The notes beneath the pieces are model-generated. The model was not told where the DNA came from. It made no database searches and saw only the letters and a program-made list of their open reading frames with translations. This document shows positions 43,059 through 55,474 of a DNA stretch of 64,000 bases, one piece after another. Numbering within the stretch: position 1 is the first letter of the stretch; each line of letters starts with the position of its first letter. Source of the stretch: Chelydra serpentina. Lineage: Eukaryota > Chordata > Testudines > Chelydridae. Where the stretch lies: assembly GCA_037349315.1 (NCBI GenBank), contig JBAIAC010000001.1, positions 32,736,001-32,800,000 of the forward strand. The letters run 5' to 3'. The position numbers were made by a program, and so were the translations under genes.

Positions 43059-44882
43059 CCTGAGTGTCACAATAGACAGCTTTACAGTAAGACAGTCAGG
43101 GTGCTGGTATGTGATGGCACCAGTGTCATGAGGAACTTCAGGAAAGGAATCCTTTAGGCTGAACTTAGATTGTTTGGCAGAAGGTTGATGTCCAGAGATT
43201 CCATGGTAATCTTCTCTGACATACTGTTTCAACAGGCAGGAGTATCAAGACGGGGGACTATAAGAAACCTCAATGTATAGTTGGGAATATGGTGTTGAAT
43301 GAGTGATTCAAATTGATTGGACACTGGCTAATTATCTGGCGACTTTTGAAGCTGTCTGTCGGACTTTTCTGTGTTGCTCATGTATTTTATCTTATTTATT
43401 TATCTTTTCATTTAATGGGCAGATGTTGATGTTTTTATTAATGTTTATAATGGATTGGATGAATGTTAAATAGTAAAAGAGTCTGGTCTCCCCTTCTTCC
43501 AAGTGCAGAACTCCCCATATATTTGACTGCTGTTTTTAAAGCCAGATGGGTGGAAGACAATGGGAGGGATCTCATGTGGAAAAGGTTAAGAACCACTGTC
43601 CTGCCTCTTTCTTGAGTCTAGTTTGAAAGGTCATGGGCTTCCATGGGGTTTCCACCTTTACCCCCATTCCACAGCCTAAGGGAGCTCAGTCTAAAGAGGA
43701 TTTTCTTGCTATTCATTTTAAAGGTCCTTTTTTCTCAGTCTTATCCCATTTTTCCTAGTTATCCTCCTTCACCCCGCCCCCCCCCCGAATATTTCCAATC
43801 CCTCCTTCAAATAATAACCAACTGGGGATGAGACTTGCAAAACCACCTAAGAGAGCTAGGCACCCATATCTCACTGATAAGAGTTGGGCACCTCAATCCT
43901 TTAGGCACTTTCAAAAATCCCAGTTTGTGACTGTATTATGTCCTGCACAAACGCATCCCTAGTCACCATGCAGCCATTCATATTCATATTTAACGCTATT
44001 TTAATGTATTTTTGTAAATCATTCTCTCTCTCTCTCACCCCTCCTGCTCCTCTTTCTTGGTCTTTCTGAACTCCCTCCACGTGTCAATATCTTTCTAGTG
44101 ACAAAGTGCCTGGAATCGCTAATATCACTAATGTAGATATGAAATAACACTGAACCAAATACCATCTACCAGTCTGGGTATTTCTGTGGCTCCCTCCACC
44201 AACATAATATCTGAGCATCTCCCCTTAGCACCCCATTAGATCTCATCCCTCCCAACTCAACATATTGTCACTTATTAGTACTCTTTCTTGACAGTCCTTC
44301 AGACAGCAGATGAAGTCCATCATCATAGTTAAAAAGTCCCCTGTAAAATACCAAGCCTTTGGCCTTTGCAGCATTTGCTGCGAATCTGTGTTCTGGCCAA
44401 ATGACATGGATGAATTTGTTCCTAGACGGAAGAGATGAAGGTGGAGGCGGGGGGGGGGGGGGGGGGGGGAAGAGAGAGAGGAAAGTTTTGTAACATCGTG
44501 AAAAACATCACCAGTGTGTCTAAGAAAACAGACTCCTCTACCAGAATCTGGAAGGTTATCTGTTCAAGGGTAAATAAAAAAAACAAAACCACTGTGCTGT
44601 CATCAGTCTTGTCACAGCTGACTTGGGATATTCCATAATCTTCATTGGAAAATTACAGATGTTCTTTGCTTTTTTTTTTGTTCCCCCTTTCTTTTTTAAT
44701 TCTACAGAAAGGTCGGGGTGGCTCTAACATGCTAGTCTTTGCCCAAATAATTGTACAGTTTCTGCTAGTGATTTCAATCTAGTGCTTCTCTATTGTTATT
44801 CGCAAGCCTACTTTTTCCTGGCTCCCTGTGTTTTGGAGGAAATAAAGACCAGATTATTTATATCGTAACTAATGAACTAGTT
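43059..44882. other. Intergenic sequence without recognised genes
   Basis: Mostly unique-looking. A G homopolymer of about 20 bases lies at 44450-44469, and an AGGCACC-type short repeat near 43860-43930. No ORF with family resemblance. Confidence 0.5.
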
Positions 44883-45005
44883 ATGCTACCTCTGTGCCCA
44901 GAGATGTCAATCAAGATCGGAGCCCCATCGTGCTAAGCAGTTTACAAACACAAGCGCTACCTCAGAGAGCTCACTATCTAAGAAGTGTGACCTATGAAAG
45001 GTGGT
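44883..45005. repeat. Copy of the short dispersed family
   Basis: 'Aatcaagatcggagccccat', 'cgtgctaagcagtttacaaa' and 'agagagctcactatctaaga' match the family at 1405-1570. Confidence 0.55.
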
Positions 45006-46439
45006 CTGGAGAGGGTACAACCAAATATACGTAGGGCCACATTCACCAATATCCTCAGACTGCTTTGTGCTGCTCCAGAGATGTAAATTGAACCTGGTTT
45101 AATAGTCTGAGTGTACCATTGAATCTGTCCCCACCATTTTTGTGTATGTATATTGAAGCTCCAGCAAGGGCTCTCAGCACCTCATTTCTGATTGCCTTCA
45201 AGTAAGGGTATTCAGCACTCCAGCCAGACTCCCGAGCCTGGTTTCAAGTCAGGCAAAGTTTCACCAATGCAAAGCACAGCTTATTACAGTTCACCCTGTC
45301 GCCACTAGGGGTTTGCACTTTGCAGCTACACCAGCCTCTAGTACTGACTGAAATCAAGGCAAATTCCCAGAGTATTCAAGGCCAAAGAGCTGTAACAACT
45401 GAATAAGGCTTTCATCCTGCCCTGACAGATGGGACGGATTGATTTGATACCCTAATAGGTCTTTCCCACCACTGAATGGCTCATCAGTTTAAATGGCTAT
45501 GGTAACATCACTTGCCATAGTAACACTGGCTACATGTCAGGTGGTGCTAAGGCAAAAAATCGCCACACCTGCTGCCAAGCACTATTTTATTTTTTAGAAA
45601 TCCAGATGTTTCATATAAGTAATTCACATCCCCGAAATCAAAAGGAAGTTGAACATCTAGGCAGACACCCCAGACTTGCTACAGGTTGCTATGCAAAAAC
45701 ACATAGGAAAAACAGCAGGTATCGCAATGGAGTTGTATCCCTAACTCTGAATGGTCTCATCTTTCAGGGCTGACGTCCAGAGGTTGTGTTGTTTTATTTA
45801 GAGCTGAACTGAATGGCATATTTTAAATTAGAACGTTGAAGACAATGTTGATAATCTCTCATCCCTTGTAGTCCAAAGGATCCCAAAGTGTGATACGACA
45901 GCTCTTACAGCACAGCTGAATTGCAGCCACCTCCAGGGAGGAAAGCGGCAGCTAGCTAGCAACACTGCACACCAGGGTGGGAAGCAATTTTGCCCAAAGA
46001 AACTGATAAAAATATCCTGAGATCTTTAACCCTGAGCAAACAGGGTTTCTAAGGCCTTATTTGAGAGCCAAGGTTTAAGGTCCTAATCTAAGGCCTCATT
46101 TGAGATATGAAGTCATGGATGGAATTCTTGTTTAGACATGAACGCCAAAGCCTATTTCCTTTTCAGAATTTGAGTGTTGGTACTTGACGTTCTGATTATC
46201 ATGGTTTCCTGGTGTAGGAGACATTCCCAGCAAAAAAGGAGGTATGTCCAGAGTGTCTCTGTGCTCTGGCTATTCCTAGCCACCAGAATGATCCCTTGTG
46301 GTCATAGAGCGCTAAGTGCAAGTAGAGCAGCCTTGAGGTTGCTGTAAGTTGGTGGCCACACAAAGCCACCTTCTTCCATAGTCCCCCTTTCCTCCCCCCC
46401 CTCCCCCATTCTCTGTTCCTGCATGGGTGCTGTGGCTAC
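45006..46439. other. Intergenic sequence without recognised features
   Basis: No gene, no terminal repeats and no tandem repeat were identified. Confidence 0.45.
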
Positions 46440-46760
46440 ATTGGACCCTGCTTGTGCCTGCTTCCTGCACCCAACTCTGTACCTGATTCCTGCTCTGCCC
46501 CTGTTCCCATCATGCTCTGACTCTGCCTGATCCTTGCCTTAACTTGGTTTCTGCCCTTATGCCTCACTTCTGACTGTCAGTTAGCTGTCTGGCTCTGACC
46601 CGACTTCTGGCTCTGACTTGACCCTTGGCTCTGGTAATTGGCAGTTGACTCTAGTGCTGACTCTTGGCTTTATTCCCCAACCTGAATGCCTGCTGTGCCC
46701 ACTAGTCCAAACTGCCTATATCCCAGTCCATAACATTGTAGCACTGCCTGCCAGGCAACC
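46440..46760. repeat. Irregular repeat of GCTCTGAC/TGCCTG words
   Basis: Imperfect reiterations of words such as CTGGCTCTGAC and CCTGCTTCCTG over about 300 bp. No constant period. It may be part of the repeat that follows. Confidence 0.4.
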
Positions 46761-48080
46761 TGGGGTGCTTCACAATGCTTTGCTGTTGTAGCGCCAACTT
46801 GGGCCATTCACAAACAGCTTGCAGGTCGCACCCTGAGTGTCCATGTATAGCTGCAGCCCTGGTCCAGCAGCTCTGACCTCAGCAGCCTGTCAGCAACACC
46901 CCAGTCACACTCTGGCTTCCACCTGTTTTGGTTACTACATTCAGGACTGGGAGTGTCCTGGGGTCACCCTGCATGTTCCCAAAAATGTGTGTTGTACAAT
47001 GTCCAGCCTGCTCCTGGACAGTTTACTTTAACTGGAGTTTACCATACAGTTCAGTTTAAACACAGCCCTGGATGAGTTTAGATTAAAAATAAAACAAAAG
47101 TATTAACAAAAGAAAATAGGATTTTAAGTGAATTCAAGTATAAGAAATAAAGTTAGAAATGTGGAAACATGCATCTAAAAGTTTATAACTTAATCTTGCA
47201 CGTTCTGATTCAAGGCTTTTGTTCAAGATGGCCTTTCTCACCTACAGTCTTCCAGCAAGATGGTGACTGACCCTTTCCTTGGTCAGGATCTCTCCCAAAG
47301 GTGGTGCCTTTGTCTTCTCAGGCGCCAGAAAATTTAGGGTTTTCTGCCCCTTTCTTTTATAGTCCAGTGAACCTTTGAAGTGGATTCTTCTGAAGATTAA
47401 CCCTCAAAGCCACAGGCGCCGACTTTCTCTGGTGCCGGTGGGAGCTCACGCCCAGCATCGGGGGCGTGGCCCCGCCCCCGACGCCGGGTGACGTTGCGGG
47501 GCCCCGCCCCCGACGCAACGTCGCCCAGCGTCGGGGGGGGGGCCCCGCAACGTCTCCTGGTGCTAAGGTAAGATGGCGGCGGGCCCCGGGGTTGGCGGGG
47601 AGCTGGCCGCGGGTCCCGGAGATGGCGGGGAGCTGCCGGTGGGTGCAGAGCACCCACCAATTTTTCCCCGTGGGTGCTCCAGCCCCGGAGCACCCACGAA
47701 GTCGGCGCCTATGCTCAAAGCAAAGTTTATTCACACAGTGAGGTAAGAGGCATGGAGTGTGGTAATGAAGGAGGCTCCATGCTCTGTCTCCTCACCTGTG
47801 CTTCTTGAAATGCAAATTTGCTTTGTCTCCTACCCCTGCTGTCTCAAGCACCCTGTTTACTATTTATATGTAAATTGAGGTAAACACATGCCTTTGTTTA
47901 GAACAGACCCGTTTAACAGCTTTTCCCTAGGCAGGGCTGCGTGGTTTTGAACATGTGCTAATAATACCATCCAGGGTGATTTCAGAACTTTGCATATAAT
48001 GGTACATCATACATTTCACCATCAGATTCTTGACCAGTAAGTTATTAGTTTTCAAATGACACCTCACAAGGCATATTTTG
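46761..48080. repeat. Unclassified interspersed repeat, copy 2 (interrupted by hAT)
   Basis: An AT-rich core ('aaaataaaacaaaagtatta') and a terminal 'caaatgacacctcacaaggc' resemble 15130-15750. The hAT element at 47411-47713 lies within it. Class unknown. Confidence 0.4.
47411..47713. mobile_element. hAT element, CACAGGCGCCGACTT family (303 bp)
   Basis: The ends CACAGGCGCCGACTTT and AAGTCGGCGCCTATG are inverted repeats with a perfect 8-bp TSD CTCAAAGC (47403-47410 and 47714-47721). GC-rich interior with 'gtcgggg'-type words. No coding content, although Arg/Pro-rich ORFs cross it. Confidence 0.93.
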
Positions 48081-48289
48081 GACAAAAATTATTACAACAG
48101 TGTACAGGGTGTGAATACGGCGTGCCTTCAGTCACAGGGCCATATCAGAACCTTAGATGGGCGGAAGAGTCATTCTGGTGAACTAGGAGTGAAGGACCCC
48201 AAATACTTTAACAGACATGGAACGGTTGCCAAGGCACAGTGGGCTATATTCATCTTTGGTGTAACTCCACTGAGTACACTCACTGTAGT

Positions 48290-48591
48290 CATAGGTTCCG
48301 ACTCCGTGGGTGCTCTGGGGCTGGAGCACCCACGGGGAAAAATTGGTGGGTGCTCAGCACCCACCGGCAGCTCCCTGCCAGCCCCGGGGTCCGCGCCCAG
48401 CTCCCCGCCAGCCCCGGGGCCCACGCCCAGCTCACCTCACCACCAGGAGGTGTTCCGGGGCCCTGCCCCCGACACCGGGCGACATTGCATCGGCATCGGG
48501 GGCGGGGCCCCGGAACGTCACCCGGCGTCAGGGGCGAGGCCCAGCGTCGGGCGGCAGCCCCCACCGGCGCCACCGGAAGTTGGCACCTGTG
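48290..48591. mobile_element. hAT element, same family, opposite orientation (302 bp)
   Basis: Ends CATAGGTTCCGACT and AGTTGGCACCTGTG, with a perfect 8-bp TSD ACTGTAGT (48282-48289 and 48592-48599). The interior is the reverse orientation of 47411-47713. The two copies lie 576 bp apart as an inverted pair. Confidence 0.93.
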
Positions 48592-48723
48592 ACTGTAGTT
48601 ACAATACACATTAATCTGGCTAGTCATAATGGCGTTAGCTGCCAGCATCCAGTTAAAACAGTTGTGCTGGCCCATCATGCCTCATGACTCAAATGGAAAG
48701 CAGAGGGTAGTGACATTGGGCAC

Positions 48724-49010
48724 TGTAACAGGGTCCCTGCAGGGCCCTCCTGGCTCCTGCCCCCGCTGGGCTGAGAAAGTCACTCAGAGACCCTGGTGCA
48801 GTGCTCTCCTAATGCTTTTATTTACAGAGTGTGTAAACCACCTTTTCACCATACACATACTTCCGTTCTTATAGTCCGCCAGCAAGAGAGAGGGAGCAAG
48901 CTTCCCCCATCAGGGCCAGGTGATCTACCCAGCTCCAATTCACCTCCCTTAATTGGAGCTGGAGTGACAGAGGATTGGCTAAGCAGTTTTCTGCTTAGCA
49001 CCCTATCACA
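48724..49010 (-). mobile_element. Solo LTR with 5-bp TSD (copy 2, 287 bp)
   Basis: Starts TGTAACAGGG and ends CCCTATCACA (TG...CA with short inverted ends), flanked by GGCAC on both sides (48719-48723 and 49011-49015). On the - strand a TATAAG motif (near 48873-48878) is followed about 60 bp later by AATAAA (near 48818-48823), the expected U3-R order, so it is oriented -. No internal genes adjoin. Element lineage unknown. Confidence 0.8.
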
Positions 49011-49734
49011 GGCACTATTTGGCTAGGTAAGCAACCACATCCTTCTATACTGTTTGCTCATCAGTCAAAGGGGAGCTGTCAGAACGCACCAATTGGCGCT
49101 GAATTTCATAGCATTATCAAATGCTCAGCAATGCCAAGCTGATTAAGCAGGAGAATCTGAGGTTACTGACCTTACACCTGTTTGAGACAAGAACAGCATT
49201 GGATGATGTGTTGAGTTGCTCTCACTAACAGACACACCTGCTGACCTCAAGTCAGTAACAAGAGGTCCGCTCATTACCAGACATAAGATTTGTTTTATTT
49301 AGAGCACATTTTTAAACTTTAGAGTTGCCACCTCTGTAGTACCAAAAAAGGGGGACATCTGAGATGATCCTGAACCCACAAAACTGGCCAACTGCCAGTG
49401 CAGACTGAGCACCCTCTCAGATTTCCCAGGGCAGCTACCTCAGAAAAAGGGATGATCCTGGAAAAACATGGACAGGCAGCAACCCTACTCCCTGTAGTGT
49501 TCTGGAAGTTCTTGTGAGTGAGAAGTGTTTCTCATCAGGCATATGCTGAGTATTATTTGAAATTATCCACACATGATAATTAGACACACAGGGTTGGATT
49601 CACAAAGGGATGTAGGCACCTAATACGCACTGATTTCTCCTAAATACCTTTGCAAATCCCACCCAAATGTACACACCATTTCAAATACAATTCATATCAT
49701 GAATGGGGAAAACAGTGAAGTTCGGCAGATGGAA

Positions 49735-49795
49735 CACAGGACCATGTGCTAGGAATCCCCGTGTTTCAATCCCAGATCTGTCACTGACTCAGGCC
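49735..49795 (+). repeat. Possible MIR-like fragment
   Basis: 'Gtgtttcaatcccagatctg' and 'tcactgactcaggcc' resemble the 5' middle of a MIR-type element. Confidence 0.35.
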
Positions 49796-50580
49796 TTATC
49801 TTCACCAGTACGGGTTTGTCAGTCTAGCAATACAGGTATTGCTATACAATGCCAGCTACCCTCCTAGTGGAGACACTATTTATACAGCAACAGAGTGCTT
49901 TTGACAGGATAGTTTGTACCAGGTCTCTAAACAAAGTAAGCTATACTACATCTACATGAGAGTTTTAGAACATAAGAATGGCCATACTGGGTCAGACCAA
50001 AGGTCCATCCAGCCCAGTATCCTGTCTGCTGACAGTGGCCAATGCCAGGTGCCACAAAGGGAGTGAACCTAACAGGTAATGATCAAGTGATCTGTCACCT
50101 GCCATCCACCTCCACCCTCTGACAAACAGAAGCTAGGGACACCATTCCTTACCCATCCTAGCTAATAGCCATTAATGGACTTAACCTCCATTAATTTATC
50201 TAGTTCTCTTTTACACCCTGTTATAGTCCTAACCTTCACAGCCTCCTCAGGCAAGGAGTTCCGCAGGTTGACTGTGCGCTGTGTGAAGAAGAACTTCCTT
50301 TTATTTGTTTTAAACCTGCTGCCCATTAATTTCATTTGGTGGCTGCCAATTCTTATATTATGGGAACAAGTAAATAACTTTTCCTTATTCCCTTTCTCCA
50401 TAACACGCATGATTTTATATACCTCTGTCATATCCCAATTAGTCTCCTCTTTTCCAAGCTGAAAAGTCCTAGCCTCTTTAAACTCTCCTCATTTTGTGGG
50501 CATAGATATGTTGCTACGGGGTTGGTTTTTTTAATATACTACTAACCGATGTAGCTATGCCTGCAAAACTTTTAAGACTA
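49795..50580. mobile_element. MITE interrupted by a CR1 fragment
   Basis: The left part starts CAGGCCTTATCTTCACC and the right part ends ACTAGCACAGGCCT, giving imperfect inverted ends. A CR1 segment (49968-50500) lies between them. TSD not resolved. Confidence 0.5.
49968..50500 (-). mobile_element. 5'-truncated CR1 LINE
   Basis: On the - strand it encodes an ORF2 C-terminal remnant ([44 protein letters not shown]) matching the tail of the CR1 at 25281. Its 3' end is marked by 'gaacataagaatggccatac'. It is truncated at the 5' side near 50500 inside ORF2. Confidence 0.85.
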
Positions 50581-50582
50581 GC

Positions 50583-50770
50583 ACAGGCCTCAGTTTATGG
50601 CCTTGGACAAGTCCCTTAACCTCTGTGTCCCAACTTCCAGTTTTGTAAAATGGAGTTAATTCTTACTTCTCTACCTAATGGTAGAGTTCTAAGGACTCAT
50701 TAGTTAAGTGTTTGAGGTAGGGGAAAGATCTCTAGAACACTATATATATAAGTCCTGCTGAGTATTATTA
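50583..50770 (+). repeat. MIR-like SINE
   Basis: 'Ggccttggacaagtccctta' and 'ccagttttgtaaaatggagt' follow the MIR order, directly after the interrupted MITE. Confidence 0.65.
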
Positions 50771-52539
50771 GCATAACATAAACTCCCACACAATCAATTA
50801 AACGGGGTATTGTCCCCTACTGGTTACCGTAGCAACCAGCTGCTGAGAAGAGGCAGAGACATTTGCACGGCTGCCAGTCTCTGAGATGGTAATCTAGTTT
50901 CCACCTGTTTCAATGCTGTAAAAAAAGAGTGCATCTGAAACTTCAGCAGGCAGCTCATATTAAGGTCCTTCTAGCCTGCATATGCATAGATAGGGAGTCC
51001 TAAAGATTGGTACAACACAGTACCAGTGGCAGATAATGCATAAACAAACCTCTAGCATTATCAGTGACCAAGCAGGGATCTAGACAGAGTCATATTCAGC
51101 TTTTGCTCACACTTGTCCATCAGCAGAGCTTTTAGTGTTCCTGGAAATATTAAAAATCTCACTTTCATTTTATTATTTTTACCAGTTATGTTGTTTTTCT
51201 TTCCACATCAGTGGAAGTATACCAGTCATTTTTGCTTTTGTTTTAGGTCAGTGTCATGTTTTGGTTTTCAGACACTTGCCCAATACCACAATATTTAGTT
51301 TGCAAATGCTCCAGGGGAAGGCTTCAATCCAAGCCAATTATTTTCTTTACAAAATGTTAAAAACTCAAAAGCAATATTTTAATAATAAGTGTTGTAAAAC
51401 TTTCTTTTGACCCACCCCAAAATGCAAACTTCAGGCCTCAGCTATGTTAACATATTAAAACTCTTTCCTACCACTTTTAACCCAGAACTTTTTGATGTTT
51501 TTTCTGTTTGGTTTCTGCTGACTTGGGAATTTTTGAACTAAATTACACTAACCCAATCCTCTAGGCATCAGCAGACAACATGGAGGACATCTGATACTGT
51601 TATCACTTCTCTCAATTGCCTTGCAACCTGGAGTGCTGTCCTTTTGAAGTGACTTTAAAGGTAAAGTGCTTCTTACATTCTTGAGATGATATCAGCAGGG
51701 ACTAGTTTAAATCCTGTATTGACTATAAACAATGCCTAAGTTTAAGAAAAAAGCAGGAAGACAAACATCAATGTAACCATTTCCCCATTTAAAAACTCTT
51801 AAAACAAGCCAGATCTAGCTGGGAGGCAGTTCACAGGTGGAATTTGCATACTCTGAAAAAGGATCTAAAGATTAAGATAGGAAAATGATCTTAAACATAC
51901 AAGCCAGATCCTCAGTTGGTGTAAATCATGTAGTGCGATTGATGTGAACAGGCCAGATCCTTAAGTGGTGTAGATTGCTCTGATGAAGGCTGTACCTACA
52001 CTGACTTATATTACTGTGGCCCAGAGCCTCAGCTGATATTTTCAACATCATTCAACTTCAACCCAGTCTTTCTGTACCTAGATGTGCTTTAGATATCATC
52101 ACAGTCTCTGGGAAAACACCATGTATCTGTTTGTCAGTTCAGTGGCTGTCTGCTGTGGTTCTGTAGTTCTTCTTGGAATGTGTTATGTGGGAAGTTTGAA
52201 ACAAATTGCGATCTTAGGCATTCTTGTTTGCATGCTATTACCCAAATACCAATTCACACCGGCTATTGCACAGCTGAGCTGTGATTTTGGGGAACTGAAA
52301 GCTGGTTGGTTGTTGCTTGTGGGTGGAATGGGTTTTCTGTGTGCTTTGTAAGAATTGCTGGAAAGTTTTGCCACTGGGTTTTTTTTTTAAATGTGGACTT
52401 ATCTTACAGGCGAAAACCCTCAGTGAGAACAAGAGGGCCTTTGAATTTCTCTGTATAGATAAGGAAGATGCACTGATGGTGGCTCTATGATATGGTAGTA
52501 GCGGATAGAGGACAGAGAATGTATTCAGATAGCAGCTTC
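50771..52539. other. Intergenic sequence without recognised features
   Basis: AT-rich, no gene or terminal repeat recognised. Confidence 0.5.
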
Positions 52540-53220
52540 GGGCTTGGCTACACTTACAAGTTACAGCGTAATAAAACTGCCGGCAGCGCTGTAACTCATT
52601 AACTGGCTACACTTGCAAGGCACGTGCAACGCTGTATCTCCTCAGATACAGCGCTGCATGTACTCCACCTCCCCGAGAGGAATAACAGCTGTTGCGAAGT
52701 GGGTGGAACGTTGGTCTTTCAGTGTAGCCGAGGAACAACGGAGTTAATGATCTCCCGAAGTTGCCTTTGTTTTGAAATGGCACTTCCGGGTTGGAGTTCA
52801 GAGCTGCATTCTTTAAGCTGCTGATCACAGGCTCCGTTTCCTCTCTTTTATCTGCTCTTTAAAAACAAACAAAGCCCCTGCTGTTTGCTTTCAGTGATTG
52901 AGAGAGAGGCAGGGGATGTGGAGGTGTGGAAATAATGAGCTGACACTCTGTGGCTATTCCAAAAATCCACTCTTTTTCCAAAAACGCTCCCTGTCAAAGT
53001 CCCCCTCACCCCCCCGATTTGAAAAGCACGTTGCAGCTACCTGAATGCCCATAATGCACCGCTCCCAATACAGCTGCAAGTGCCGCAAATGTAGCCACGT
53101 CAGTGGTAGTTACTGCGCTGGCTGCTGCCAGTGTGGACAGGCTGCAGCGCTTTCCCTACTCAGCTGTACGAACACGGGTTTAACTAACAGCGCTGTACAG
53201 CTGCAAGTGTAGCCTAGGCC
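52540..53220 (+). mobile_element. Non-autonomous PIF/Harbinger MITE (copy C, 681 bp)
   Basis: Ends GGGCTTGGCTACACTT and AAGTGTAGCCTAGGCC with a 3-bp TSD TTC (52537-52539 and 53221-53223). About 150 bp at the left and 185 bp at the right match the ends of the autonomous element at 5626-9736 in the same orientation. The interior matches copy A (4827-5595), not the autonomous element. Confidence 0.88.
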
Positions 53221-53883
53221 TTCAGATGCAGAATATGAACACTTCCTTCTACCAGAGGTCAACCATACTCTCCATAATGATAATGGTTTTGCCCTATTAG
53301 CAGCCAAACTGTTTTTAACCCTATCGTTAACAGGTCATTTCCCTAGTATATGGAGGGCTGGAGCGTGCACAAGCCAATGTCTTTGGTTTGCTGGTGCATT
53401 AATGTATCAATATTGACAACACAGCTCTAGTGCTGGTGAAAAGTGCCAGGGAGAGAACAGACAGGGGCAGTGCAGGAGAAAATAGTCTCAATGAAGCATT
53501 TGTCTGTGCACAGGTTTGCACCAGTTTAGCTAGAAGCATCTGATTCTCAGACTGTCAGAGCAGTGTCAAGCGGCCTTAGGGTAGGAGAGAATCAGCCCCA
53601 AGGTGTGAATCTAAACTGGTGTGTTTAAACCCTTGCAAACAATCTGGTTTTGGGTTAAGAGTGACTATTTTGGTTTAATGTAGTCATGGGGCGGGTGAGT
53701 GAACAGGTTGATGAACAGAGGGGCGGGAGGCCAGTTGAGTGAATGGGTGGCTACCTTGGCAGGGGGATGAGTGAGCTGGTGGAAGAGGCAAGGAGCCTGC
53801 AGACAGCTGCACAACATTCACTGCATTTACATTTAAGTGAATGACTTACAGGGCTGCACTGGAGACTACCAAAGCCCATAGAG

Positions 53884-54119
53884 CAGTGGTTCTCAAACTT
53901 TTGTACTGGTGACCCCTTTCACATAGCAAGCCTCTCAGTGCGACACCCCCCCCCCCCCCCCCCGCTTATAAATTAAAAACTCTTTTTTATGTATTTAACG
54001 CCATTATAAATATTGGAGGCAAAGCAGGCTTTGGGGTGGAGGCTGACAGCTCGCAACCCCCCACATAATAACCTCACAACCCCCTGAGGGGTCCCAACCC
54101 CCAGTTTGAGAACCCCCTG
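53884..54119. mobile_element. hAT (Charlie-like) element, CAGTGGTTCTCAAACTTT ends (236 bp)
   Basis: Left end CAGTGGTTCTCAAACTTT, right end AGTTTGAGAACCCCCTG. 8-bp TSD with two mismatches (CCATAGAG, TCATAGAA). Includes a C homopolymer of about 18 at 53946-53963. No coding capacity. Confidence 0.88.
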
Positions 54120-54989
54120 TCATAGAACCTATGACAGATATGCAGGGATGCAAAGGACCCACTGGATGCGGGGCACCTGAAACTTTAGACTCCTCCCTCT
54201 CAACTTACTGACACCTTTTTCCCTTTACCTGGTGGATCCAGGGCCCCTCCCTATAACTGTGGTTGGTGGAAATCCCTGTTAAAAACCTCCAATCCCTAGC
54301 ATAAAGTCTGTTTTGCAAGGGCAGACCCTCCTCTCTCCTCAGAATGAGTACTCCCAGCCAAAGAGTCGCGCCACAATTCCCCTTTCCTGGCTGCAGCCGT
54401 GTGTGTCCAGTTCTCCCACATCCCGTACCTCCTGAACAGAAGCAGGATGCTTTGCCTTGTGTGAAGCCATTAGCTGTACAGCCATCAGGTCGGAAGCAGG
54501 TGAAGCCAGGACTATGGCGGAGCTCATTAAAGTTCATTAGGCACTGGCTAGGTCTGGTTCACCCTGACCTCTTGAAGGCTTTAGAAGTTATTTGAGTGGG
54601 GAAGGAAAAGGCTGACAGCATTGTCCAGCTGAAGACAAAAGCCAGCGAAATTCCTGGATGCCCGTGGAACAGTTCCCATAGTAAATGCCATAAACATACC
54701 TCTCATTCCTCATCACCTAGTTCATCACTGTCAGACCCGGGCCTGCTGTTATCCCATTTTGTTATTGTTGCTGGCCTCAGGGATTCCAAAGTGTGAGAAA
54801 CGAGGGACAGAAAACACTGTTCATTGGAACAGTAGGCAGGGAAGAGGTTGTTCATCATTTTCAAAATCACTTTCCTTTCTCTCGCTTTAAACTCCCCAGG
54901 CCCATGGCCACTACAGCTACTTTGTTAATGAAGAGGCACTCCATCACCTACAGTTCTTTGTGAAAGCCTGGATGGAGGATTAAGCACAG

Positions 54990-55470
54990 CCCTTAAAAGA
55001 ATCCCAATGGCAGAGCAAATTATGATATGCTAAAAGTGCTTTTGTGGCTCTCAGGCTGCACTTGATACAACAGAGTTGGTTCAGAATGTATTGGACACCA
55101 CAGAAGTGAAACATGATGGCAGCCTTATCCTCTGGTGTGTGTTGGGCTGGATGGAACAAAGAAAAGGGACCCTGGTGCATATGCTATGGGACTGTCCAAC
55201 AGTCAGGCAGCTGTGGAAAGAAGTGGCCTCAAAAGTTAAAACAGGGCTCAGCTTCAGCAGCCAAAACCTCAGCTGAAAATTATGTCCTTAGTTACCTGCT
55301 ACGCTGGGCTTAATGCCACCACAAAGACTTTGCATCTTGAGAACTGCTGCAGTGATCACCAAGTGTCTAGTTTTACCAGTGATCACCAAGCATCTGGTTT
55401 TACAAAACTGGAGGAGTTGGCCTCTGCCCAGAATAGAGCTGTGGTATTTGGACCTGTCTGAGTTAACAAC
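54990..55470 (+). mobile_element. L1-like ORF2 C-terminal fragment
   Basis: One frame reads KGTLVHMLWDCPTVRQLWKE followed by VASKV. This matches the Cys/His-bearing C-terminal block of L1-type ORF2 proteins (GTL-x-H-x2-W-x-CP-x5-W). Diverged DNA on both sides may belong to the same element. It lacks RT motifs and is truncated and inactive. Confidence 0.55.
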
Positions 55471-55474
55471 AGAG

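Noticed and set aside
47357..48687. Multiple 90-178-codon ORFs across 47.3-48.7 kb
   Set aside because: They cross GC-rich hAT elements with perfect TSDs; content is Arg/Pro/Ala low complexity.
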